Assembly: GCA_013820875.1 (NCBI GenBank)
Contig: JACDHS010000012.1
Location: forward strand, 1 to 59,239
Source: Verrucomicrobiota bacterium
GTDB lineage: Bacteria; Verrucomicrobiota; Verrucomicrobiia; Limisphaerales; JACDHS01
DNA length: 59,239 nucleotides
Reading direction: 5' to 3'
The translations under genes were made by a program, and so were the position numbers. The notes below the pieces were generated by a model. That model ran no database searches and had not been told where the DNA came from. It was given only the letters and a program-made list of their open reading frames with translations. Below are positions 17,229 through 26,229 of the stretch, in pieces. Each line of letters begins with the position of its first letter. Position 1 is the stretch's first letter.

Positions 17229-17519
17229 ACTCTATTCGGGGAGGAAATCACGATGTGTATCTTCCCAGCAAGGAACATCCGCGATGTCGGCGCCCCAAAT
17301 AGGGGGAGGACAGTTATGGGTGATGTGCATGCACCATTGGCGTAGATGGCTGACGCTTTCCAAATCAGAGACTCCTTACGTCGTCTCCTACTTTTTCAGC
17401 GGGCTCTTTGAGGTTGCAAGATCATACAGGGAACTTTTACTCATATCTAATCACGCCCCTGATTACAGCCAACCACTTTCCACGCTGGCTTTTTTCCAAA
17501 GATGAGAGGAGTCTCGGTC

Positions 17520-18467
17520 ATGCCCGAGATCAAAGTGGAATGCGACTGTGGACAGCGTTTTAAGTTTGATGTGTCTCCAGTAAACGGACAAATGCCTTAC
17601 GTGGTGAACTGCCCTGTTTGCGGAGCGGACGGGACAGCAAAAGCCAATGCGATCCTGGCTTCCATGCCTCAGGCTGCCTCAATTCTGGCTTCAGCAGCAC
17701 CCATGCTCAATCGTCCTGTTCTCCGGGTATCCGCTGCCGATCAGGTAGCACCAGTGGCAACCGCACCGGTCGCACCGGCTTATGCTCCGGCCCAATCTTT
17801 TCCACCTCAGAAAGCGGCGCGGCAACCTAATTTCGCCCTGGGAGTTCTGGGGGCGGTCCTTGGGGGGCTGGTCGGAATGTTCGTCTGGTACTTTATCTTC
17901 AAAACAACCGGCAAAACCTTGGGCTTCCTGGCAATTGGTGTAGGCATTCTGACCGGCTACAGCGCTCGTTTGCTTGGACGTTATCACGGCACCAACATGG
18001 GATTGATCGCGGCTTTATGCGCTTTTCTCTGCATCATCGGTGCTCAATACATGCGGACCAAGGTGCAACTCATAACGTCTGATGACGAGATAACTGAGAT
18101 GTATGATGAAGAAATGGTTGATGCCAAAGCATTGATTGCAGCTATCCCCAATGGCACCGACGACGAAATCCGCCTTTACCTGGTTAAAGAAGCTAAGGAA
18201 TACGGAGGGAACCTGAAGAAGGAAGACATTGATGCCGAGGAAGTTGAGGATTTCAGAACAGAGGATCTGGTCCCGGCCCAGGATCTGGTTTCTGGCAAGA
18301 AGTCCAAGCAAATCTATGCGCAGGAGGTGCGCGAGAGTGATGCAGAACTTTATGACAGCCCCATCGGCAAAATCATCTTTTGGGTGATGGCGCTTGGCAT
18401 CTTCAATATCGTCTCCATCTGTATTGGAGTAGGTTCTGCCTACAAATTGGGTGCAGGCGAGGAATAG
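17520..18467 (+). CDS. Zinc-ribbon membrane protein, unknown
   Basis: 315 residues from the ATG at 17520 (MPEIKVECDCGQRFKF); an earlier start at 17502 adds six residues. A CxCG...CPVCG zinc ribbon (about 8-36) is followed by an Ala/Pro-rich linker (VAPVATAPVAPAYAPAQSFPP). Three hydrophobic segments lie around 105-190 (LGVLGAVLGGLVGMFVWYFIF; LGFLAIGVGILTGYSARL; MGLIAALCAFLCIIGAQYM). An acidic cytoplasmic region follows (DEEMVDAKALIAAI; KKEDIDAEEVEDF), then a last membrane helix (IIFWVMALGIFNIVSICIGVG). The function is unknown. The layout resembles predicted stress or envelope sensors, but nothing in the sequence proves this. Confidence 0.72.
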   Translation: MPEIKVECDCGQRFKFDVSPVNGQMPYVVNCPVCGADGTAKANAILASMPQAASILASAAPMLNRPVLRVSAADQVAPVATAPVAPAYAPAQSFPPQKAARQPNFALGVLGAVLGGLVGMFVWYFIFKTTGKTLGFLAIGVGILTGYSARLLGRYHGTNMGLIAALCAFLCIIGAQYMRTKVQLITSDDEITEMYDEEMVDAKALIAAIPNGTDDEIRLYLVKEAKEYGGNLKKEDIDAEEVEDFRTEDLVPAQDLVSGKKSKQIYAQEVRESDAELYDSPIGKIIFWVMALGIFNIVSICIGVGSAYKLGAGEE

Positions 18468-18775
18468 GGTTCCGTGTAAGGAGATTTACGCATCCCCGCT
18501 CAAGTGTTTTTAAAGGGGACAGTTTTCACTCACTATTGACACACGTTTTTGGTGTGACTAAATGGTCCGCTGCCACGGGTGCCGAGGATTGAATATCCAG
18601 GAGCGATTTATCATTTGATGAATCGGGGAGATCGGCGGGATGTCTCCAACCGCCTCTATGAATGCGCAGCAGTCCAATGGCTCATACCAAACTTAACTCG
18701 GTTTAGTGTGAAACCGAACAAGCGGCAGTATCGGCCTTAAGGCACGGCGTTCTTCCGAGCTTGCGGAAACGAACC
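18468..18775. other. Gene-free segment before the second tandem array, 308 bases
   Basis: Contains a small hairpin CACAC/GTGTG around 18541-18557 (loop GTTTTTG) with no T run. No gene or RNA recognised. Confidence 0.4.
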
Positions 18776-19165
18776 GGAAAGAAAGGTACCGAACCCGCGC
18801 AACAGATCCGTTTACGGAAAAATTTGTTACCGAACTCGCGGAAAAAGTTTTTTTACGGAAAGGAAAGTTAACAATCTCGCACGACGGGGAGCTGTTCCGG
18901 AAAGAAAAGTTACTGATCTCGCGCGACAAGTGGTTTTACGGAAAGATTTGTTACCGAACTCGCGCGACAAGTGGTTTTACGGAAAGATTTGTTACCGAAC
19001 TCGCGGAAAAAATTGTTTTACGGAAATAAAGGTTAACAATCTCGCCGCGACGGGAGTTGTTCCGGAAAGGAAAGTTACCAATCTCACGGAAAAAGTCCTT
19101 TTACGGAAAGGAAAGTTAACGAGTTTTCTGTTTCGGGAGTTTTTCCGGGTGGAAAACTGCCAGTT
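18776..19165. repeat. 41-42-bp degenerate tandem array, about nine units
   Basis: The shared ACGG/CCGG word recurs at 18776, 18814, 18855, 18897, 18938, 18979, 19020, 19062, 19103 and 19145, giving spacings of 38, then 41 or 42. The unit reads roughly TTTTACGGAAAG-GTTACC-AATCTCGCG. Two variants occur: TTTTACGG and TGTTCCGG starts, with ATTTGTTACCGAACTCG or GAAAGTTAACAATCTCG interiors. Units are more divergent than in the other arrays, so this one is older. The unit is not a multiple of three and does not encode a repeat protein. Confidence 0.85.
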
Positions 19166-19418
19166 TAGGTGAGTTGGGGGCTTTTCCTGATGAAATCAAT
19201 GTTGGAATCAAATTTTACAGTCTTCTGCGGCCCGTTTTGAATGGGATCATCGGGAGATGGGTTCTTTCCCCAATCTCGTCGGTTGCGATTTTTTTAAAAA
19301 GGCTTCGCGAGTGGAAGATTCCTGAGCCCCCTTTTTTAAAAAGGGATCCGCGACGGTCGGTTTTGTCCTTTGCAAATTCGAGTTGGCCAATCACTTTATT
19401 GGTCAAGATAAGCTGCTT

Positions 19419-19871
19419 ATGGAACCCGAGATCCCACAGAACGATCCCAGATTGCTCCGAGTCATAGTGTGGTGCAGCACGATTGCCGTGTCGGGTAGCA
19501 TGGGGTTGCTGTTTGGCTTCGATAATAGCGGTGGGCAATTTCGGTACGAATTTACATCCGCCAGTATTGTTGCTTCCGTCGTTGGACTGGTTTTGATGCT
19601 GCTGTTTTGGAGGAAGTTTTTTTCCCTGCGACATGACCAGAAGAGAACCGGGCGATTCATCCTGATTTGTTCGATTCTTTTTGTCCTGGCCTTTATCGGT
19701 TGCATTTTTCTGCCGCAATTTCGTCCGGCAGGCGGCAATACAAGTGACCTGCTTCAAGGTTTGATCCTGGGGTTTGCAGCAGTTGGCGTTGTTTTTTTCT
19801 TTGCGCGAAAGACGATGCGCATGCTGGAAAAAGCCGATGCAGATGCAAATGCTTCCAGGAAAGATCTGTAG
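19419..19871 (+). CDS. Small polytopic membrane protein, unknown
   Basis: 150 residues from the ATG at 19419; a TTG at 19383 is also possible. Four hydrophobic helices: LRVIVWCSTIAVSGSMGLLFG, ASIVASVVGLVLMLLFW, FILICSILFVLAFIGCIFL and LLQGLILGFAAVGVVFFF, with a C-terminal basic and Asp/Ala-rich tail (KADADANASRKDL). No family is recognised. It ends seven bases from the convergent DUF1501 gene. Confidence 0.65.
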   Translation: MEPEIPQNDPRLLRVIVWCSTIAVSGSMGLLFGFDNSGGQFRYEFTSASIVASVVGLVLMLLFWRKFFSLRHDQKRTGRFILICSILFVLAFIGCIFLPQFRPAGGNTSDLLQGLILGFAAVGVVFFFARKTMRMLEKADADANASRKDL

Positions 19872-19878
19872 GATACTC

Positions 19879-21339
19879 TCAGCTCAAAATCGATCGGACC
19901 ACTTGTCCTTCGTTGGTTGGACCGATCAAACGTTGATTCAGACCGAGGTATGGGAAACTGAACTGATGAGGATCAAGACCCATTTGATGCAAAATCGTGG
20001 CCTGCAAATCGCGCACAGTGACTTTGTCTCGCACGATGTGGTAACCAAAATCGTCGGTTGCACCGTAAACCATTCCTGGTTTCATGCCGCCGCCAGCCAT
20101 CCAAATGGTGAAGCAATTGGGATGATGATCACGTCCGAGGAAGGTTGACCCGTTTCGCGCCTCGTTCATCGGCGTGCGGCCAAACTCACCGCCCCAGATC
20201 ACCAACGTATCCTCGAGCATTCCGCGTTGCTTTAGATCTTTGATCAGAGCAGCACTCGCTTGATCCACTTCTTTGCATTTCATCGGGAGCCCCTTCAAAA
20301 GATCGTTGGAATCCCCGGTGCCATGCATGTCCCAACCCCAGTCGAAGAGCTGAACGAACCGCACTCCTTTTTCGACCAGTCGCCGCGCTTGCAAACAATT
20401 GTTGGCAAAGGAACCTTCACCCGGTTTGGCTCCATACATTTCGCGAATGTAGTCCGGCTCTTTGGAAATATCGAAAACGTCGGGAACAGTAATCTGCATC
20501 CGGTAAGCCAATTCATACTGCTCAATCCGCGTGAGTGTTTCCGGGTCGCGGTAAAGTTTCGCTTCTACTTCATTCAATTCCCGCAACTTGTCCAGGCTGC
20601 GACGGCGACTCTGCCGGTCCATACCCGGTGGATTTTCCGAATACAAGATGGGAGCGCCGGAAGTGCGGCATTGCACCCCTTGATACACGCTTGGTAAAAA
20701 TCCGCTGCCCCAAAGGCTTTTTCCGCCGGTCGGATCAGTGCCGCCGCTCAATAAGACAACGAACCCCGGCAGATCCTGGTTCTCACTCCCGAGTCCATAA
20801 GTAACCCAGGAACCCATCGAAGCTGCGCCAGCGCGTTGTGTGCCGGTGAACAAAAAGAGTTCCGCAGGCGAATGATTAAACTGATCCGTCCACATGGATT
20901 TGATGATGCATGCGTCATCGGCGAGTTCCGCAATATTGGGAACGAGATTGCTGAACCAGGCGCCATTCTTGCCGTGCTGCTTGAATTGGTGCGGAGTGCC
21001 GAGCAACTTGGGAACGCCTTTCAGGAACGGAAACGTCTGCCCACGGAGAACTTCATCCGGACAGGGTTGCATGTTCATCTCAAGGAGTTTCGGTTTCCAA
21101 TCGAACAGATCGAGCGATGGCGGAGCGCCCGACATGTGAAGATAGATAATCGATTTCGCACGGGCGCGAAGGGCAGGGGATTTGACCGCCAAAGGGGAGG
21201 GCGCCGTCGTTGCTGCCATGCTATCCCGCGCCAGTAATCCTCCCAACGCAACGCTGCCGATGCTCAACCCGGCGCGATGCAGAAATTGCCTGCGTGTTAA
21301 GGCGCGACCATGGGCAAAGCGAAAATTCGTCGGTTCCAT
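19879..21339 (-). CDS. DUF1501 domain protein, Tat-exported
   Basis: 486 residues from the ATG at 21339. The Tat signal is LTRRQFLHRAGLSIGSVALGG. DUF1501 proteins are alkaline-phosphatase/sulfatase-fold enzymes of unknown substrate. Typical text includes IIYLHMSGAPPSLDLFDWKP, MWTDQFNHSPAELFLFTG, WVTYGLGSENQDLPGFVVLL, GVRFVQLFDWGWDMHG, LVIWGGEFGRTPMNE and GRDHHPNCFTIWMAGGG, with conserved metal-type D, H and HH residues. It starts two bases after the PSCyt1 stop, so the two are co-translated. The same pair occurs again at 52021-56160. Confidence 0.92.
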   Translation of the reverse strand: MEPTNFRFAHGRALTRRQFLHRAGLSIGSVALGGLLARDSMAATTAPSPLAVKSPALRARAKSIIYLHMSGAPPSLDLFDWKPKLLEMNMQPCPDEVLRGQTFPFLKGVPKLLGTPHQFKQHGKNGAWFSNLVPNIAELADDACIIKSMWTDQFNHSPAELFLFTGTQRAGAASMGSWVTYGLGSENQDLPGFVVLLSGGTDPTGGKSLWGSGFLPSVYQGVQCRTSGAPILYSENPPGMDRQSRRRSLDKLRELNEVEAKLYRDPETLTRIEQYELAYRMQITVPDVFDISKEPDYIREMYGAKPGEGSFANNCLQARRLVEKGVRFVQLFDWGWDMHGTGDSNDLLKGLPMKCKEVDQASAALIKDLKQRGMLEDTLVIWGGEFGRTPMNEARNGSTFLGRDHHPNCFTIWMAGGGMKPGMVYGATDDFGYHIVRDKVTVRDLQATILHQMGLDPHQFSFPYLGLNQRLIGPTNEGQVVRSILS

Positions 21340-21341
21340 AA

Positions 21342-24300
21342 TCAACTCTTCATCAGGATGCCGTCCAGGTTAAGTAACACATTCGCGACGACAGTCCATG
21401 CGGCCGCTTCGGCGGCATTTAGGCCAGGAGGCAATGGGCCGAGCGGATCAGTCGCGAGTTTTTGAGCCGCTTCTTCATTGGAACCGTAGTGCGCCAACTC
21501 CGATTCATACAATTCGCGTAATGAGGCGATTTCCTGTTTGGAAGGCTGACGCGAGAGCACTGATCGCAGTCCGAATTCTATTTTCTCGACCACGGTCGTT
21601 CCGCCTTCAGTAGCGATGCGTCGTCCCAGTGCCTGGGCTGCTTCCACATAAATCGGATCGTTCAACGTTACATAGGCCTGCAACGGAGTGTTGGTGGGTA
21701 AACGTCGGAACGCGCAGGCTTCACGGCTCGGCGCATCGAATGTGGCCATGCTGGGATGCGGGACGGTTCGCCGCCAGATGGTGTATATGCCGCGACGATA
21801 ACGGTCTTCACCGGTGCTGGTCGGGTAAGTGCGTTCGCTGTTGAAAGCTGCCTTCCAGAGGTTGTCAGGTTGCGGTGGATAAACGCTTGGTCCGCCAATT
21901 TTTGGACTCAACAACGCGCTCAGTGCGAGCGCCTGGTCGCGAACCATTTCTGCCTCCAGTCGATGGCGAGGCGAGCGGGCGAGCAGGTAATTGGCGGGAT
22001 CTTTCTGCGACAGCTCCAGAGTCAAACGGGAACTTTGTTGATAGGTCGCACTCATCACAATGGTTTTGAGGAATTGTTTGGTGTTCCAGCCTTTGTCGCG
22101 AAGTTCCAATGCAAGCCAGTCGAGCAGTTCCGGGTGGCTCGGTTTGGTTCCCTGGGTTCCGAAATCTTCTTCCGTCTCGACAATGCCTCGTCCGAAAATC
22201 TGTGCCCAGAAGCGGTTCGCTGTCACGCGTGCGGTCAGTGGGTTCTCCGAACTCATCAACCATTGCGCAACGCCGAGGCGATTGGTTGGAGCGCCCGCCG
22301 GCCATGGATTGAATGCGGAAGGAAAGTCGGGCGACACCTTCTCACCGGGTTCGAGATAGTTGCCGCGATTGAACACATGCGTCAGTCGCATTTTGTCAGA
22401 TGCAAAGTCCTGCATGATCGGCACCTCGACCGGCTTGACTGCGTCGCGTTGCTTTTTCAGGTCAGCGATGCGGTTCCGGATCTTCGTGGTGGTGGTTGCG
22501 TATTGTTGAAACCATTCTGCAATTTCTTTCTTTTGTATGGTCGAACGTTCGGTCGAGGAAATCTCCAGCAGCTTCCGGATATTCGTCGGAATCACCATGA
22601 CAGGTGACGGCAGATCGGCCACCGAAAGCCTGAATCGTCCCAGAGTGTTGCTGCGTCCATACTCCTGCACGAGTTCGAAACGAAGCAGTGAATTGCTCGA
22701 AAGGGTGCCCGACGTTTCGAAGATTGCTACCCGCGATTTGCCCTGGTTCACACCAACGGCCCATCCGGATTTCTTTTCTGCTTTTTTGGCGGGTTTATCG
22801 ATTGCTTTGGTGATGTCGAAACCTTTTTCGCTGAAGTCCGCAGTCGCATTGCGCAATGGCAGATTGGTTTCGGTATCACCGGTCTTTAAGAACACCTGCA
22901 AATCATTCAAAACAAAGTTACCGTCGGCGGCGCGGCCAGGGCCTTTTGCTGGCAAACTTTCGTCCGGCAACACTTCGAGGCGAATGGCGGTGATGTTCGT
23001 GAGCGCAGAACGAAACGTAAGTTTGTAGGTATCCTTGTCGGGAGATTTGGCGCCAGCCAGCAATGAATCGTCCCTCAATTTCGTAAAGGTTGTTCCGTTG
23101 GTGGCTTCCAGTTGAACCGGTTCCAATACGATCCATGCGCTTGAATTCGATTGGACCTTTTCCCACTCTGCCAATTCATCCATGAGTTCCCCGGACGGTG
23201 TGCCTAAAGTTTTTTCCGCAGAAGCAATGGCTTGATCCAGTGACTCGATTTTTTTGCGCTCTTCGGGCGTTGGCAATGGCAACGTCGGACGTTCATCAGG
23301 TTTGTCACTATCCTCGGTCTGATTGAAAAAGGCGTAGAACTGGTAATATTCGCGTTGGGTAATTGGATCGAATTTATGCGTGTGACATTGGGCACAACCC
23401 ATCGTTAATCCCATCCACGCCTGCGCAGTGACCTCCGCGCGATCTTTCACTGCCGCGACTCGCCACTCTTCATCTTCGGTTCCCCCTTCGGTGTTCGTCA
23501 TCGTATTGCGATGGAAGGCGGTTGCGACCCTTTGTTCGTCCGTAGCGTTCTCGATCAGATCGCCCGCGAGTTGTTCGGTGGTGAACTGATCGAAGGGCAT
23601 GTTGCGATTGAAGGCATTGATCACCCAGTCGCGAAAAGGCCAGATGTTCAAGCGCAACGGATCGGAGCCGTACCCGGCCGAGTCGGCGTAGCGCGAGAGG
23701 TCCAGCCACATTCTGGCCCAACGTTCTCCATAGCGCGGAGAAGCCAGCAATCGATCCACAGCCTTCTCATACGCGTTGGGAGATTTATCTTTTAGGAACG
23801 CTTCAACTTCCGCAGGCGTTGGAGGCAAGCCGGTCAAATCAAGGGAAACACGGCGGAGCAGGGTGGAGCGTTCGGCTGGCGGGGAAGGTTTCAGTTTCGC
23901 CGCTTCGATCTTTGCCAGAACGAAATGGTCGATTTCATTTTGCGGCCATTTCTTGCCTTTTACTTTGGGAATCGCTGGAGCAACCGGCTTTTTGAAAGCC
24001 CAATGCTTATCGTAAGTCGCCCCTTGTTGAATCCACTTTTTTAACAATGCAATTTCTTCAGACTTGAGTGGATGACCTTCTTTCGGCGGCGGCATCACTT
24101 CATCGGGATCGGTGCTGGTGATGCGGTTGATTAACTCACTTTGTTTCAGGTCACCCGGTTTGATGGCAAAAGTCCCGCCTTTGCGTTCCTTGATGGCTTC
24201 CTCGCCAATGTCCAAACGCAACCTGGCTTTGCGAGATTCTTCATCCGGCCCATGACAATGAAAACATTTGGAGGAAATAATCGGGAGAATCTCGGCGCCG

Positions 24301-24395
24301 AAATCAACCGCATCTTTGCCAGGTGCGCTACGCCCGGTGAACGAAAGCAGCAGAGCCGTCACCACCAGCAAAAATTTTATGACCGAGCGGCTCAT
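21342..24395 (-). CDS. PSCyt1/DUF1549/DUF1553 cytochrome-like protein
   Basis: 1017 residues. A signal peptide (SVIKFLLVVTALLLSFTGRSA) is followed by a haem c site CFHCH at about 44-48 in the PSCyt1 domain. DUF1549 (residues about 150-350, LDLTGLPPTPAEVEAFLKD) comes next. A central region with coiled and beta-like text is followed by DUF1553 (PLTARVTANRFWAQIFGRG onward). These large proteins pair with DUF1501 across Planctomycetes and Verrucomicrobia. The role is unproven and probably periplasmic redox processing of polysaccharide or sulfated substrates. It is the middle gene of a three-gene operon with DUF1080 and DUF1501. Confidence 0.93.
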   Translation of the reverse strand: MSRSVIKFLLVVTALLLSFTGRSAPGKDAVDFGAEILPIISSKCFHCHGPDEESRKARLRLDIGEEAIKERKGGTFAIKPGDLKQSELINRITSTDPDEVMPPPKEGHPLKSEEIALLKKWIQQGATYDKHWAFKKPVAPAIPKVKGKKWPQNEIDHFVLAKIEAAKLKPSPPAERSTLLRRVSLDLTGLPPTPAEVEAFLKDKSPNAYEKAVDRLLASPRYGERWARMWLDLSRYADSAGYGSDPLRLNIWPFRDWVINAFNRNMPFDQFTTEQLAGDLIENATDEQRVATAFHRNTMTNTEGGTEDEEWRVAAVKDRAEVTAQAWMGLTMGCAQCHTHKFDPITQREYYQFYAFFNQTEDSDKPDERPTLPLPTPEERKKIESLDQAIASAEKTLGTPSGELMDELAEWEKVQSNSSAWIVLEPVQLEATNGTTFTKLRDDSLLAGAKSPDKDTYKLTFRSALTNITAIRLEVLPDESLPAKGPGRAADGNFVLNDLQVFLKTGDTETNLPLRNATADFSEKGFDITKAIDKPAKKAEKKSGWAVGVNQGKSRVAIFETSGTLSSNSLLRFELVQEYGRSNTLGRFRLSVADLPSPVMVIPTNIRKLLEISSTERSTIQKKEIAEWFQQYATTTTKIRNRIADLKKQRDAVKPVEVPIMQDFASDKMRLTHVFNRGNYLEPGEKVSPDFPSAFNPWPAGAPTNRLGVAQWLMSSENPLTARVTANRFWAQIFGRGIVETEEDFGTQGTKPSHPELLDWLALELRDKGWNTKQFLKTIVMSATYQQSSRLTLELSQKDPANYLLARSPRHRLEAEMVRDQALALSALLSPKIGGPSVYPPQPDNLWKAAFNSERTYPTSTGEDRYRRGIYTIWRRTVPHPSMATFDAPSREACAFRRLPTNTPLQAYVTLNDPIYVEAAQALGRRIATEGGTTVVEKIEFGLRSVLSRQPSKQEIASLRELYESELAHYGSNEEAAQKLATDPLGPLPPGLNAAEAAAWTVVANVLLNLDGILMKS

Positions 24396-24419
24396 GATTG
24401 AATTGGAACAGGGAACAAA

Positions 24420-25205
24420 CTACTTCTTCGCTGCCTTCTTACCAGCCGGCCGTATCTCGATATTCCGATAAAACACTTCGGCGAACTCTGCCTGAAGCGC
24501 GATTTTACCCTTTGTCAGCGGTTCCCATTTATCATCCACCAACCTCGCCATGGAAAACACCATATTGTTCGTTTGACCGTTAATGATATGAACAGCCGAG
24601 TCCCCGCGAATCTTTACCTCAACAGTATTCCAGCCTTCTTTTTCGGCGATGTGACTTTTCCTGATGCCGATCACGCTGTTTGTTTTCACAAAAGTGTTCA
24701 TGACACCTCCGTCCTTTTCCGGAAGAAACACGTGCTGCTTTTTGGATGGATCAACGGTGGTTTGCACCTGGGTGCGTACCGCCCAAATATCGCCCGTGTC
24801 ACCCTCCTGAATCTGGCATTCCACACTGGACGGCCAAACCTGCTCGTCAAAGCAATGGTAGAGCAACCCGGAATCCCTGATCTTATCAACGCGAGGCGCA
24901 AACTTTTTCGTTCCCCATTTATATTCAAAACGAAGGTCGTAGTCGGCGTATTCCTTTTCGGTGCAGACCACGGCAATCGGTTGCTTGGATCCTTGTTCCG
25001 CATCGGGATAGATGTGAATCATGCCATCGGTGACTCCGACGATCTTCGTGGGATCAGAATTTTTCGGCTGCCCCTTAACATGCACATACCACCCGGATAG
25101 GTCTTTGCCGTTGAAGATGCGTTGCCAACCATCCTTTTTGCTTTGGGCGTTTATTCCTAAAACACCGACAAAGAGAATCGCGATGATGTGAAGGCTATAT
25201 TTCAT
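24420..25205 (-). CDS. DUF1080 (3-keto-disaccharide hydrolase family) secreted protein
   Basis: 261 residues with an N-terminal signal (YSLHIIAILFVGVLGINAQ). The DUF1080 jelly-roll, a concanavalin-like fold, reads GWQRIFNGKDLSGWYVHV, then YADYDLRFEYKWG, DSGLLYHCFDEQVWPSSVECQIQEGD and ITNGQTNN-like, with RDSGLLYH the conserved core. Some members hydrolyse 3-keto-glucosides; others have no known activity. It is the first gene of the operon, 24 bases before the PSCyt1 gene. Exported, probably outside the cytoplasm. Confidence 0.88.
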   Translation of the reverse strand: MKYSLHIIAILFVGVLGINAQSKKDGWQRIFNGKDLSGWYVHVKGQPKNSDPTKIVGVTDGMIHIYPDAEQGSKQPIAVVCTEKEYADYDLRFEYKWGTKKFAPRVDKIRDSGLLYHCFDEQVWPSSVECQIQEGDTGDIWAVRTQVQTTVDPSKKQHVFLPEKDGGVMNTFVKTNSVIGIRKSHIAEKEGWNTVEVKIRGDSAVHIINGQTNNMVFSMARLVDDKWEPLTKGKIALQAEFAEVFYRNIEIRPAGKKAAKK

Positions 25206-25539
25206 GTATTTGGTCAGACTGTGTTTTCTTGTTAAAAGTAACGCAAGTTTTGTTCTGTTGAGCGTGTAATGCCTGAATTATGCAGGGCTGATGCTTCAGT
25301 AAAAGAAAACAAATTTCCGGAACTCCAAGGGGGGTGATTGAAAGCGGGTGAGACAGGGGTTGATGGAAGAGTCAGTATTCATAACGAAAGGAATGAATGG
25401 AAAGGTCTAACTAACCTCCCGAAGCCGAGTGTTGCCAGGGCAGAGGAAAGGCGGACGAGGTCGTGGAAGCTTCCACGCAATGTTTTCCAGGATGTTCCCG
25501 GCCACGTTTTTTGAAGGTTTCAAAACTTCTTTTTCGGTT
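25206..25539. other. Gene-free segment upstream of the third array, 334 bases
   Basis: Must hold the promoter of the DUF1080-PSCyt1-DUF1501 operon, which reads leftward from 25205. No clear box, RNA or hairpin was recognised. Confidence 0.4.
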
Positions 25540-25829
25540 CCAAAATTATGCGCGGAGATTTTTAAGCTCCATTTTTGGTTCCAAAATTATGTGCGGAAGT
25601 TTTTAAGCTCCATATTTGGTCCCAAAATTATGTGCGGAAGTTTTTAAGCTCCATTTTTGGCTCCAAAATTATGCGCGGAAGTTTTTAAGCTCCATATTTG
25701 GCTCCAAAATTATGTGCGGAAGTTTTTAAGCTCCATTTTTGGTTCCAAAATTATGTGCGGAAGTTTTTAAGCTCCATATTTGGCCCCAAAATTATGTCCT
25801 GAATGTTTTTAAGGAGCTTAAAAACATTC
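25540..25829. repeat. 41-bp tandem array with alternating unit types and an inverted end
   Basis: CCAAAATTATG recurs at 25540, 25581, 25622, 25663, 25704, 25745 and 25786, an exact 41-base period. In six successive junctions the segment CCATTTTTGG alternates strictly with CCATATTTGG, so the true higher-order unit is 82 bases. The last unit ends in a perfect hairpin, 25801-25829: GAATGTTTTTAAG, loop GAG, CTTAAAAACATTC. Its right arm is an inverted copy of the unit's own TTTTTAAGCTCC, so the array is capped by a reversed fragment. Confidence 0.93.
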
Positions 25830-26209
25830 AGAACACGTCACAAGCCGCTTTAGATCAGATACTTGTCCGAGATTCCCCAAAATTGATGAGAAAATAGAAA
25901 CCAATTTGGTCCGATTTCTAGAATTCGGTGGAAAATGGGACCAAGAAGCTCCAAATTCCAGAATTTCCCCCTCTATCCGATACGATTTTGACCCCTTTTT
26001 CTGGCATTCCGAAAAAGCTATTCGTCCGGGCGAGCAAGTATGGTCTGATCTGAGGGATTGCGGCGCGTTGGGCCTTGGCACAAGGAGCGAATCATCGACG
26101 GCAATCGCCGCATGCAATCTGTCTCCTCACCCGGTTGAAATCACACCCTGCCTGGGTTCATCCCTGATTTAATCTTTGCAAGGGCGCGGCACTGTCGTAG
26201 ATATTCCGG
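25830..26209. other. Gene-free segment upstream of cimA, 380 bases
   Basis: Between the third array and the cimA leader hairpin. The words CCAAAATTGATGAG and TGGTCCGATTTCTAGAATTCGG are mildly AT-rich and may contribute to a promoter. Nothing specific recognised. Confidence 0.4.
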
Positions 26210-26225
26210 TTCCGCCTCGGCGGAA
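26210..26225 (+). promoter_or_regulatory. Perfect hairpin directly before the cimA start
   Basis: TTCCGCC, loop TC, GGCGGAA, ending four bases before the ATG at 26230. The right arm carries the only purine-rich sequence that could act as ribosome binding site, so folding would hide it. It may be a simple translational brake. Confidence 0.45.
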
Positions 26226-26229
26226 TAGA

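Noticed and set aside
25429-25647. Open frame reading into the third array
   Set aside because: The 41-base unit is not a multiple of three and the frame is not conserved between units.
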